Assembly: GCA_947646735.1 (NCBI GenBank)
Contig: CANTFK010000585.1
Location: 1-10,719 of the forward strand
Reading direction: 5' to 3'
Length of the DNA stretch: 10,719 bases
Source: Peronospora farinosa
Lineage: Eukaryota > Oomycota > Peronosporomycetes > Peronosporales > Peronosporaceae
The translations under genes were made by a program, and so were the position numbers. This document shows, piece after piece, positions 1 to 7,199 of this stretch. Position 1 is the stretch's first letter. Each line of letters begins with the position of its first letter. The notes beneath the pieces were generated by a model that worked only from the letters and a program-made list of their open reading frames with translations, was not told the origin of the DNA and did no database searches.

Positions 1-214
1 TAGTATCTTGCGTGACGTGTAAGAGTCAGAGTTGAGCTTACGATGGAGTGTCACGTGGGTTCGAGCTACTTGTCTAACTACTTTTATATGAAAGCGGCGA
101 TATCCTCCTCAATAAGGCGTAGTTCTTTAGCGCCTGGTAGACGCATACCACGCGTTCTGCTTCATGTCTCGCACACACTTGCATCCTTAGTTACTGTCTT
201 ACGCTCTGATATGG
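1..214. other. Unresolved stretch, probably older copia sequence
   Basis: No coding motif can be recognised in any frame. The next 500 bases on the + strand are the C-terminal part of a copia polymerase, so this stretch would be expected to hold the earlier reverse transcriptase palm region, including the YVDD motif. I could not find that motif. The open + strand frame at 43-267 has no recognisable similarity. It may be heavily decayed copia sequence or a separate fragment. Confidence 0.3.
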
Positions 215-718
215 CTGACGTGTCGACTAGAATCTTTTCGAGATTGAGAATTTATCACGTTTGGTAGTTTTGCAGGTGAAAATGACAAATCCACACCAAA
301 GCTGAAGCAATTACGTAGGAGTTAACGTCCTCGTCCACGGGGTGTTGTACGCCAAATGTGAAGAGGAGGACTCAAAACGGAAAATCGTTCGTATCAATCT
401 GTAATGGGATGACGTCTACATATATGTGGCAACTGGAGCAAGACTGGATATTGTGTTGGCGGTGTGTCAACTAAATAGACATTTGAAGAAGCCAAGCGAA
501 GAGCATTGGGATGCGGTTGCGCTACCTGAAGTCGACTGCAACCTATGAAGGCTTCTATAAAAGCGATTAAAGCTCAGTGAAATTATTAATGATGACTGGG
601 GGAACCCAACGCTTGACATCAGGAGTGATGGTGATGATTAACAAATCTTCAGTCGTTTTCAAGATCACAATAAAATGTATCTTTTAGCACTATAGAAGCT
701 TAATATGTGGCACTTTCA
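215..718 (+). pseudogene. Ty1/copia Pol fragment: end of reverse transcriptase and start of RNase H
   Basis: This is a broken piece of a copia-type polyprotein, which copies element RNA into DNA and degrades the RNA strand. From about 357 the frames give CEEEDSK, then YVATGARLDIVLAVCQLN (from 423), HWDAVA, LKSTATY and a DWGGNP-like block. GVMVMINKSS and a VSLSTIEAEYVALS-like block follow up to 718. This is the order seen in copia elements (RPDI..AV..L, HW.A..R.L.YL, then RNase H with DADW and SSAEAEY). The 215-356 part is weaker, with an FEIENLSRL-like stretch corresponding to the FGMEN region. Stops at 671-673 and 701-703 and several frameshifts show it is dead. The frame ends at 718 because another element is inserted there. 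It continues at 10187. Confidence 0.88.
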
Positions 719-726
719 TTATACGT
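714..726. repeat. Left 13-bp target site duplication of the LINE insertion
   Basis: TTTCATTATACGT at 714-726 matches TTTCATTGTACGT at 10174-10186, with one A/G difference. The copies bracket the - strand LINE exactly, and both lie in copia RNase H coding sequence. A length of 13 bp is usual for non-LTR retrotransposition and too long for an LTR element. Confidence 0.9.
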
Positions 727-899
727 GAGTGAGTGAGAAGGTGATGTGTATATAAGTACGCGTACGACCCAGTATATCCTGTCGACAGGTATCAGAGTTA
801 TTGTGGAGACTAATACAATATATACTAGGTATAAGTAGTCCTCGAACAGCCGAGTGCCGTCGCTCAGAGTCTTGTCTCGAGATGATCAGTTTCGTGGCG
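727..899 (-). other. LINE 3' UTR and TCAC-repeat tail
   Basis: This lies between the last recognisable ORF2 codons and the target site duplication. Read on the - strand, it ends in three tandem TCAC units next to the duplication (GTGAGTGAGTGAG at 725-737 on +). A short simple-repeat tail replaces poly(A) in several LINE clades, and this fits that pattern. No polyadenylation signal stands out. Confidence 0.6.
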
Positions 900-1489
900 T
901 CATCGCGGGTCCCTAAGGTTCGTGGTTTTCGGCTGAAGAGGCCTCCTGCCAATGGTTGACATCATGGTCAAAGAATGGCGAAGCTCCTTGACAATATCTT
1001 CATCCGCGGAAGCGTGCATTCTAATAGAGGCTTCGGTGTTCATAGTGATATTCGCCAGTCGACCCGCCATTTTGTTGTCTTAGCGATAGTGGTGTCCCCA
1101 GCTGGAGACACCGATATCATCAGCAATTGATTTTGCCTCTCGGAATAGCAGCGCCAGGTGGAGGATGGTGCGTCCGACGTTGCAAAAAAAAGCACGAGCG
1201 TACTGTCTCCCACGACATGCAGAGGTAAGTAGTTGCTAACCTTCGCTTGTCGAAGCCCGTGCAAGAGCCCCCAGTATCCAGCGACATTGTTAGTGGTATT
1301 CGCAGAACCGTAGACCATGCTCGATGCCCACCGGACGCATGCTGCGTGCGTCTGAATGTGAAGTCGGACAATCACGAATCCTGCTCCGATCGTTCCAGCA
1401 TTTCGTCTTGCCCCCCTCGAAAAAGAGCAGGTATAAAATTCTAGATAGATCGTCAAGCGGCATCGCTCGAAAGGGAGGTGGATCGTCAA
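900..1489 (-). pseudogene. LINE ORF2 C-terminus: archaeal-like RNase H domain
   Basis: RNase H removes RNA from RNA:DNA hybrids during retrotransposition. The frame 1489-1040 gives RGARRNAGTIGAG (the usual DGGAR.N.G block), then TTNNVAGYWGLLHGLRQA (1297 downwards) and LHVVGDSTLV. After a frameshift comes SWGHHYR then NKMAGRLAN (1076-1050). The TNN.AEY...L..GL and GDS pattern is that of archaeal-like RNases H, known at the C-terminus of some plant L1-type LINEs. Three of the four acidic catalytic residues appear lost: the first D is R, E is G in NNVAGY, and the last D is G in KMAGR. Only the GDS aspartate remains. The tail (SIRMHASADEDIVKELRH, then a DPR end) runs to a stop at 902-900. Confidence 0.85.
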
Positions 1490-3299
1490 AGCCTATGAGG
1501 ATATCAGCAATCGCCGACCGTACTCGTGCAAATAGGTGTCCGTATATTCCCGTGTCCGGCTGGTATGTTGAACTTCCAAACCGTGCAATTGGTCGTCTAA
1601 ATTGTGTCCTGTCTCACGCGTTGTGTACTCCCTTGTGGCAAAAGTGAGTTTTACAAGCGGCGGAGAGATGGTATGTAATTTCGTAGAATCGAGAAAACAC
1701 CAGCGCTTACGCGTTGCTGGAAAGACCGCGTCCTTCACTCGAAACAATCTACGCCGGGATCGATAGCTATTTTTTTCGAATCCCATTTAGAACTCGGAAT
1801 ACCCGGAAGATACATGCCAAACACCCAGACGTGAAGGTCTACCTCCTTCAAATCACCTAGCTTTCGCCACCGTTCAAGTAGATAGTCCCAATGGCGTCAT
1901 TAGGGCAATTTCAGAATACATGACTAGCCATGACCGGAAAGATGTAGGACACTCTGGGTAGGGGCATAATAGATCTTGGCTAGCCCAGTTCCAGAGCGGA
2001 AGGCTGTTACTCTTTTGACGATACAGCGTCTGCGCGTTCATCAGGAAGGAAGCCCGTATTATACGTATATCTCTCCATTTGATCATAGAAATTACTTAGA
2101 AGTCCGACTTCTCCACCCGTTCGTCGCAAATACGTTTACCTTTATAAATTCGACAGCGGAATATGATCTCTTTAAGCTTTCGTCGTTTCGGCCTCTATCG
2201 TCGACGGCCAGCCCATAGGTGTACAGCACGCTTAAGCGTTGGATGCGCACCAAAGTGGTAGGTAGTTCCACTGTCCAGACACGCGGCGGTATCGCAAGCA
2301 GCCATAGATGAGACTGGAGCCACCCGCCATACCCGTGTCGAAGTGCGATACCGATATACCGTCCCGGTCGATGAGCCAATTTATGATATTGGTGTACCTT
2401 TGTCGAGTACGCAATCAATGCCCCCAATTTCATCAAACCGTATACGATTGCTAGAAAATTGTATAGTAGGGCAAGGCAAAAGTCCCAAAATACCGACGCT
2501 TCGCCATAGAGAGAGTAGCCATGTCACGCTTGGGCCAAAATCGGACGACACCGCTATGAGTCGTCTCCCTGGTCGATATGTCGCCAAAGCACTTGTGCTT
2601 CCTCGCAAAATCCGCTCCATTCAGGTATAGGCATTGCCTCTGCGCTCCTCAGCCACGACATATCCGTGAGCGTCGCGGGTACTAACCATCTGGATTCATA
2701 ACGACCTGATGTAACTACTTTTGCTCTCTTCCCGGATCGCAAGTTGTCATTAAGTATACGACGGACATCAATTGTGACACCACCGTCTTCATTATAGTCA
2801 ACCATGTCTCTCGATGTAAAAGAGTCGGCCTTCGTGATACCTCCTTGACATCGCCTTGGGGGCACGTTGAGCAGCTATAAGCCCAACAATTTTAGATTCG
2901 TTTAGCCATAGCGTTGCTTTTAGTCGAGGGTCCTGGTCTTGGGTCCAACATGGCGTGATGTAAGCCGGACCCGAATCAGTAGAGCCCCATAGGAAGTCTC
3001 CGATCAGTAAATCACTCGAAGAAGCTGTAGCTGCCCACTGTCCAACAGCTGTCGCCGCCATCGTCTTTAATTCCGTACGAATACACGGCACCGAAAGCCC
3101 ACCTTGATGAATCGGTAATGAAGCCATCTCTGAAGGAACCCACGGTCAGACCTTTTCACATCACGGACGCCCCAGACAAAGTCCATTATGAAGCCTTCCA
3201 ACCGAGTAATTATGGAGGGAGATGGCCAGAAGTGCCATGCTCAGTAGGTAATTTTTGGGCACCGCGATGGCGATAGCGAGCTAAGCTTGTTGTTACTTC
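1490..3299 (-). pseudogene. LINE ORF2 region between reverse transcriptase and RNase H
   Basis: This is the thumb and connection part of the LINE polyprotein, downstream of the solo LTR. Near 3280-3150 the frames give LAIAIAVPK and then a GRLEGFIMDFVWGVRD-like block, matching the post-RT region in which LINEs carry an 'IPK.LY' and 'F.WG' pattern. The frame 3127-2798 gives MASLPIHQGGLSVPCIRTEL and LLIGDFLWGSTDSGP, also typical of LINE post-RT sequence (P...GGL.VP). From 2865 to about 1800 the open - strand frames (2865-2554, 2436-2092) are consistent with coding but carry no motif I can name. Near 1700-1500 a WKFNIPAGHG..P-like stretch leads into RNase H. Stops and shifts are frequent. Confidence 0.7.
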
Positions 3300-3304
3300 G
3301 TATG
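3300..3304. repeat. Left 5-bp target site duplication (GTATG) of the solo LTR
   Basis: GTATG directly precedes the TGTAAC start of the LTR and is repeated directly after its TCTACA end at 3901-3905. Five bases is the usual duplication for gypsy-type integration. Confidence 0.9.
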
Positions 3305-3329
3305 TGTAACAGGGTATCTAGTTACACGT

Positions 3330-3356
3330 AAACATTAAGTAATACACTTAATGTTT
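3330..3356. repeat. Perfect 11-bp inverted repeat in the LTR
   Basis: AAACATTAAGT and ACTTAATGTTT are separated by AATAC. It is one of the strongest members of the hairpin chain in the solo LTR. Confidence 0.9.
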
Positions 3357-3429
3357 GGTCTAAAAGTATCCATGATTACTTTTGACCTGTCACTTGGGTG
3401 CGATACACAAATGTGATCCACCCTCGTGA

Positions 3430-3456
3430 ATGTGATATCCATTGATGGATTCACAT
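3430..3456. repeat. 12-bp inverted repeat with a one-base bulge in the LTR
   Basis: ATGTGA-T-ATCCAT and ATGGATTCACAT are separated by TG. The single unpaired base is T at 3436. Confidence 0.85.
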
Positions 3457-3516
3457 AAGAAGGGATGACGCTAGTTGAAGCTAGGCATCACGACGTCTCA
3501 GAAGGACGTCAGTTGC

Positions 3517-3540
3517 GATCTTAAGTCTAGATTTAAGATC
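3517..3540. repeat. 8-bp inverted repeat in the LTR
   Basis: GATCTTAA and TTAAGATC are separated by eight bases (3525-3532). Confidence 0.85.
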
Positions 3541-3580
3541 ATGCGACAGGATACGCTTCTAAACAGTCGCGTATTCGATC

Positions 3581-3600
3581 TATATATATATAACCAATCA
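3581..3600 (+). promoter_or_regulatory. Possible TATA element of the LTR
   Basis: An uninterrupted TATATATATATA run lies at 3581-3592, directly followed by ACCAATCA. It is in the second half of the LTR, where the U3/R boundary would be plausible if the element reads on the + strand. The CCAAT word lies downstream of the TATA run, which is not its usual place, so only the TATA run is proposed as functional. Confidence 0.4.
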
Positions 3601-3730
3601 GTAGTTAAGTATATATTTAGTTATAATTAATTAAATATAGCTCAGTCTTGAATTTATCTAAACAAACGCACCACGCACGAGAAGTTGAAAGACTTCTGCG
3701 TGATGTCGGTGCTTTAGTGTTAAGAAGTTC

Positions 3731-3759
3731 GTTGCACTCTCGCTTGAGCGAGAGGCAAC
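3731..3759. repeat. 13-bp inverted repeat with a one-base bulge in the LTR
   Basis: GTTGC-A-CTCTCGCT and AGCGAGAGGCAAC are separated by TG. It lies immediately before the perfect palindrome at 3768-3785. Confidence 0.9.
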
Positions 3760-3767
3760 TGGTGGTA

Positions 3768-3785
3768 CGACTGCTTAAGCAGTCG
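3768..3785. repeat. Perfect 18-bp palindrome in the LTR
   Basis: CGACTGCTTAAGCAGTCG is its own reverse complement. GGT at 3764-3766 and ACC at 3786-3788 extend the pairing with one unpaired A. Confidence 0.95.
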
Positions 3786-3900
3786 ACCAACCTCCCAACC
3801 ACCCTCGCACGCGAAGGTAAGACGGTACAACCGCTTCCTCGCTTGTGCATAAGGTGTGTGCTCGTAGTACGAGGCAACTTCGTAGAAGTGCCCGTCTACA

Positions 3901-3905
3901 GTATG
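3901..3905. repeat. Right 5-bp target site duplication (GTATG) of the solo LTR
   Basis: Identical to 3300-3304 and directly adjacent to the LTR end. Confidence 0.9.
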
Positions 3906-5731
3906 AGTCTTCTCTCATGCTATTGCAAGTCGACTTCATAATGATCGTATGCACTTTCACCAGTTGTCAGTTACCGCATCTTGTTGGCATACAAGTACAC
4001 TAAGATACCTGCAGGATCCTCAAGAAGACTGTACATTGAGGCCACACGAGTTCACATGCGAAGACGATATACGAGGGTCAAGCTCAATAATCATATACTT
4101 CGCTCGATTCGTCAGCAGGCTGAAAACAGCAGCAAAGTCTTCGAGAATGGTAACGACAGGCAAAACCGCAGACCGATCGCGAAGATAAATCGCCGTGTCG
4201 TCAGCGTAGCTAGAATAATATAAGTCAGTAATTATCCCCAGAAGTAAGAGGTATCCCGCGGATGTCATTCCTCTCTTGAAAAACCCTATAGACACTATCC
4301 AAGGCGCTCTTGCCGTATGTCACAGCAAACGTCACGTCGACTTGAACGGTACCCATTCATAATAATCGACATGTCGTGTTGCGGTGTAATGCCGCCACGA
4401 CTGCTACAAATTAGGGCGAGAAAAGTCAAGCCAAGCCAACGGCGAAAGTAAAAAGGACGTTGCAACGTGTCTTAAGCCTTGGCGAAATCGAGAAGCAGAA
4501 TAATGGCTCCGTGTAAATGTTGTCAGCACTCGCCGCTTTGCAAACCGCCAAAAAAATGTCAAGGGCTGTATGTATCGACCGCTTCGGGCCAATATAAAGT
4601 TGAGCTGGAAGAAAGATATGCTACATCATTGGCCGCACCCGAATTGAAAGGATCTTTGTAAATAACTTGCAATCACCTTTGAGCAACGCGATCGGCCGCT
4701 GATCAAGTGGCAAGGCGGAAACCGCGGTTTTCTTCAGACACTGGATGTTTGCTTCACCTAAAGACGTCAGTTATACGCTGCACTACATCCATCTAGTGTA
4801 CAGTGCTTGCGAGAATAGGCACAAGGGCGTCTGAATAATCGCGCTGGTAGGTGTTGTTGCTTTCATCCGGTCCCGCGGCTTTCCAATGCTTAAGACTATT
4901 TAAAGCCGCACACACATCGCCTGAAGATATAGATGACGTCACATTAAAGTCATCAATACGGACCGGTATGAAGGCTCGTCAAGCAAATGCAGCGGTAGAA
5001 TCTGGACAATAGAAACATTAGTCATAAGATGGCTTCAGCCGTCTGCCATATCATCCGCCAATTCCTGCGACCGATTCGACCCGTATGTAGCTTGTCCATC
5101 CAAAGAAACGATAGTGTTGTCCTGACATTTTGTCGAGACCCGCGCGAAATAACTACGAGAGTCTCTCCTTAAGAGTATGTGTGCTGGACAAGAAGTCGCT
5201 CTTTCTTGGTTCTTTTCCATAATCGTCGACACTCCGCAACGTTTTGCAGAAGTTCACAGGATAATCGATGGGACTCGGTCGGTCGCATATCGCTTAATCA
5301 CACGCTATCAAATAGCTGACGAGCGCACCTTTTATAGCGCCGCATCGAGACGGACATAGAGGCGCTTCAGCCGCTGTATGTAGCTGCGCATCATACTCTG
5401 GCGAGCTGTCTTGGTAGTCGCCACGAAAGCTTTGCGTAACCTGATCTTCCATCCATCCCACCATTCGGCCAATCGTCTGGCTGTTGGATAGTCCGACGTC
5501 GGAACAGAACTGGATTCATTAACTTCAATCTGTGAAAGATCAATGGCCGCCGAATTTGCGCTGGTCGCGGCTATTTGTGCACATATCGGCACTGTATATA
5601 CGCGTCGTGGCCTACGTACGCGCAGAACATGCCGTGGAGCCCCATATACCAATTCTATCGAGGTCATCTAATGGTCCTTTGACAGATAGATCGACCTTTC
5701 AAATCCAATCAGAATGAAGAGCACTCACGTA
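3906..5731 (-). pseudogene. LINE ORF2: linker and reverse transcriptase domain
   Basis: This part would reverse-transcribe element RNA at the nicked target. In reading order, 5667-5332 gives the post-endonuclease linker (GAPRHVLRVRRPRRVYTVP, WWDGWKIRLRKAF). Then 5232-5035 gives SYFARVSTKCQDNTIVSLDG and ELADDMADG. The fingers block with HWKAAGPDE lies near 4910-4863. IILLLDFAKA is at 4510-4475, followed by a stop where Y is expected and then DTLQRPF. NGYRSSRRDV..DIRQ lies near 4370-4310, and the catalytic SSYADDTAIYLRD has YADD at 4208-4197. The frame after YADD (LEDFAAVFSLLTNRAK.MIIELDP, then a VLVCQQDAVTDNW-like block) runs to the solo LTR. The YADD aspartates are intact, but stops and frameshifts rule out a product. 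Confidence 0.92.
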
Positions 5732-6035
5732 CTAATCGCCATGTAGAGAGCTGGCTGATTCACCACCAGGCAACGTAAAATTAGGTGTGCGCCGCCGCAT
5801 GAAAGGCTGGTGTGGCCCTCTTTCTTCCGCTCGCTCCAAATCATCATCGAGTACATCGCAAAGTTGCGCCTGACCAATAATCCTTCTCAACGTCTGCGAA
5901 TCATGTCTTCCAGGCGAAGAGACAGAAGATCGGTCAAGTCGAGGCGCCAATGTGCAGTTGAAATAACCGCCCACAATCTAGGGTCTGCCGTGTCCCAGCA
6001 GGTGATGTCGAAGCATCTCGAAAATTGCCTCCCTG
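5732..6035 (-). pseudogene. LINE ORF2: C-terminal half of APE-type endonuclease
   Basis: The APE-like endonuclease nicks target DNA to prime reverse transcription. In reading order the frames give REAIFEMLRHHLLGHGRP, then GGYFNCTLAPRLDRSS (5971 downwards), SPGRHDSQTLRR and CDVLDDDLERAEE. A FTLPGGESASS block ends near 5740. GG-D-FNC is the conserved active-site block of these enzymes. Here the aspartate is tyrosine (GGYFNC), so the site is mutated. The N-terminal half (WNV..L, LQDT, NVYAP) is absent upstream on this strand. A matching N-terminal half is found on the + strand next to it (6200-6643). Confidence 0.87.
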
Positions 6036-6643
6036 GTCAACCGCTGGAACTTTAAAAACTGAGGGCACCCCGGCTGCGCAAAGGGATAATTCTTCAGGGG
6101 TGGGATCCTAGTCCCTATTTCCCAATATCTATAAAGAGACTTAGGTCACTAGCCAGTGTTGAGTCTTCTTCTGTTCTTCCCATAAGGACACATACACTTC
6201 GATGTCGTCGTGGCATGTTGAAGACTTCGTAACGTCCACGCATAAACAGCATCGTTCTGCATTCGCAAAATTTCGCAGTACTACCCAAGCATCCGAAACG
6301 CTGTGCAGAATGGTTTGTCCATTTTATGCAGCGCAAATGACGGGGTGTTCTCGACTTGGTACTATTACAAGATACGCGGGTCTCTGTTGTTGAAGCATAA
6401 AGTCTGAACAAGTTGTACAACACCACATGGGGCTTCGTGTACCAGCCCGAAAGCACTCGATGGACCGAGTGTGAAGCAGCGCGTGGAGAAGTTGCGATTT
6501 TACTATATTTGTACTCGTCATATACTGAAATGGAACCATGGCATGAGATAAAATGGACAATGCACTGGATGGATATTCGAAATCCTATACGAAGCGAAAC
6601 CGTTCTCGTTGATAACGTATATGCCCCGAGTGGTAAAGCTAAA
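6036..6643 (+). pseudogene. LINE APE-type endonuclease, N-terminal half, opposite orientation to the rest of the LINE
   Basis: On the + strand the frames give SWHVEDFVTS near 6205 (the WNV.GL block). From 6353 comes DLVLLQDTRVSVVEA, one stop at 6398-6400, then LNKLYNTTWGFVYQPEST, ARGEVAILLYLYSS, EPWHEIKWTMHWMDI and VLVDNVYAPSGKAK ending at 6643. LQ(E/D)T, RGGVAIL and NVYAP are the ordered N-terminal blocks of LINE endonucleases. The other LINE domains are on the - strand, and that copy begins at REAIFE (6035), which is what should follow NVYAPSGKAK. The simplest reading is an inversion of about 0.6 kb with ends near 6036 and 6643. An independent fragment of a second LINE is the alternative. 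The left 160 bases (6036-6200) carry no clear motif. Confidence 0.82.
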
Positions 6644-7199
6644 ATCACGAGCAGTAAGGTCAACATCTGGCTTCCAGTTGGAAGGTTTGCATATAATGCT
6701 GAAGACAGTCGCGCGCACCTCTTTGGGGAGGTGGTATTATGCCGCATTTGACCACCTTTGTCTCACCCTCGACAGGTGCAAGCTGAGGTAGCAATACACA
6801 CAGGACATTGAGGACGCCCCATTGCTCCAAGTCCGGAAGCGGTTCCACGACAGTCGCGCACAGCAGCCCCGGCTGTAATTTGCTCGATTGTCTTCAGCGC
6901 TTTATGTTGTCCGTATTCTTCCATCGAATTTATCCAGACTGACCGTCTGCTGTTGCAGCCTAACCAGTACGCAGCTCTCGAAGCTTCTCATTGGCGTGTG
7001 TAGTATGTTGGCGTATCATAGACAGCTGAAGCTTGCCGTTAATAGCATCTTTAAAGGCTTAAAGGAATTTCCTTGGCATCGAAACGAGGTAAGCAATTGG
7101 GTGCGACAGTTCACTGACAAGTACCGCTAATTCCAACGCACACACTTTAGTCCATGAAGATTGACCCTATGGACCAACTGACAGTGTAGCAGGTACTGC
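6644..7199 (-). pseudogene. Probable LINE ORF1 C-terminal region, weakly coding
   Basis: This stretch lies between recognisable ORF1 (higher coordinates) and the inverted endonuclease piece. Around 6980-6850 the - strand frames contain RLQQQTVSLDKFDGRIRTT and GRPQCPVCIATSACTC, which look protein-like but match no family I can name. Both strands are unusually free of stops, so strand choice is uncertain. The + strand frame continuing from the endonuclease piece runs open to 6751 and could be read as more endonuclease, but the match is poor. Confidence 0.4.

Larger units (their letters stand above)
3305..3900 (+). mobile_element. Solo LTR of a gypsy-like LTR retrotransposon
   Basis: The 596-bp block starts TGTAACAGGG and ends CCGTCTACA, so its tips are the inverted TGTA...TACA. 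It is flanked by a perfect GTATG duplication. It interrupts the LINE reverse transcriptase: removing the LTR and one GTATG joins the block ending at 3906 to the block starting at 3299 in the same frame (THT into LAIAIAVPK). No internal gag-pol sequence or second LTR is present, so it is a solo LTR left by recombination between two LTRs. Orientation is set from the TATA-like run and is less certain, because TG...CA is symmetric. The sequence is a chain of about fifteen short inverted repeats. The gypsy assignment rests on LTR style and duplication length only. Confidence 0.88.

Noticed and set aside
43..267. A 74-codon + strand frame as a small gene
   Set aside because: The frame has no motif, and its end overlaps weak copia similarity in another frame.
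3295..3884. ACTTCGTA as an 8-bp duplication flanking an LTR of 3303-3876
   Set aside because: The 8-bp words fit TG...CA ends, but this duplication length is wrong for LTR elements and leaves the LINE frame shifted. The GTATG pair with 3305-3900 fits better on both counts, and ACTTCGTA then falls partly in an LTR hairpin.
6115..6747. The longest open frame of the window, 210 codons on the - strand
   Set aside because: Most of it is antisense to the clear + strand endonuclease blocks (LQDT, RGEVAIL, NVYAP). It shows no motif of its own except perhaps a few ORF1 residues at its start.
6644..6790. A second GDFNC block on the + strand after NVYAPSGKAK (LPVGRFAYNAEDSRAHL)
   Set aside because: It can be forced onto the LINE pattern but lacks the F-N-C residues. 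The joined-inversion model gives a better match with the - strand REAIFE...GGYFNC segment. It is kept only as the test that would separate inversion from a second copy.
6888..7130. An 80-codon + strand frame as a host gene
   Set aside because: No family is recognisable, the - strand is equally open here, and the position fits the end of LINE ORF1.
7089..7150. A + strand intron-like segment with GTAAGC, CTAAT and TTTAG
   Set aside because: It has the size and signals of a short oomycete-type intron. However, the flanking + strand frame hits a stop soon after the join, and the region lies within LINE ORF1 read on the other strand.
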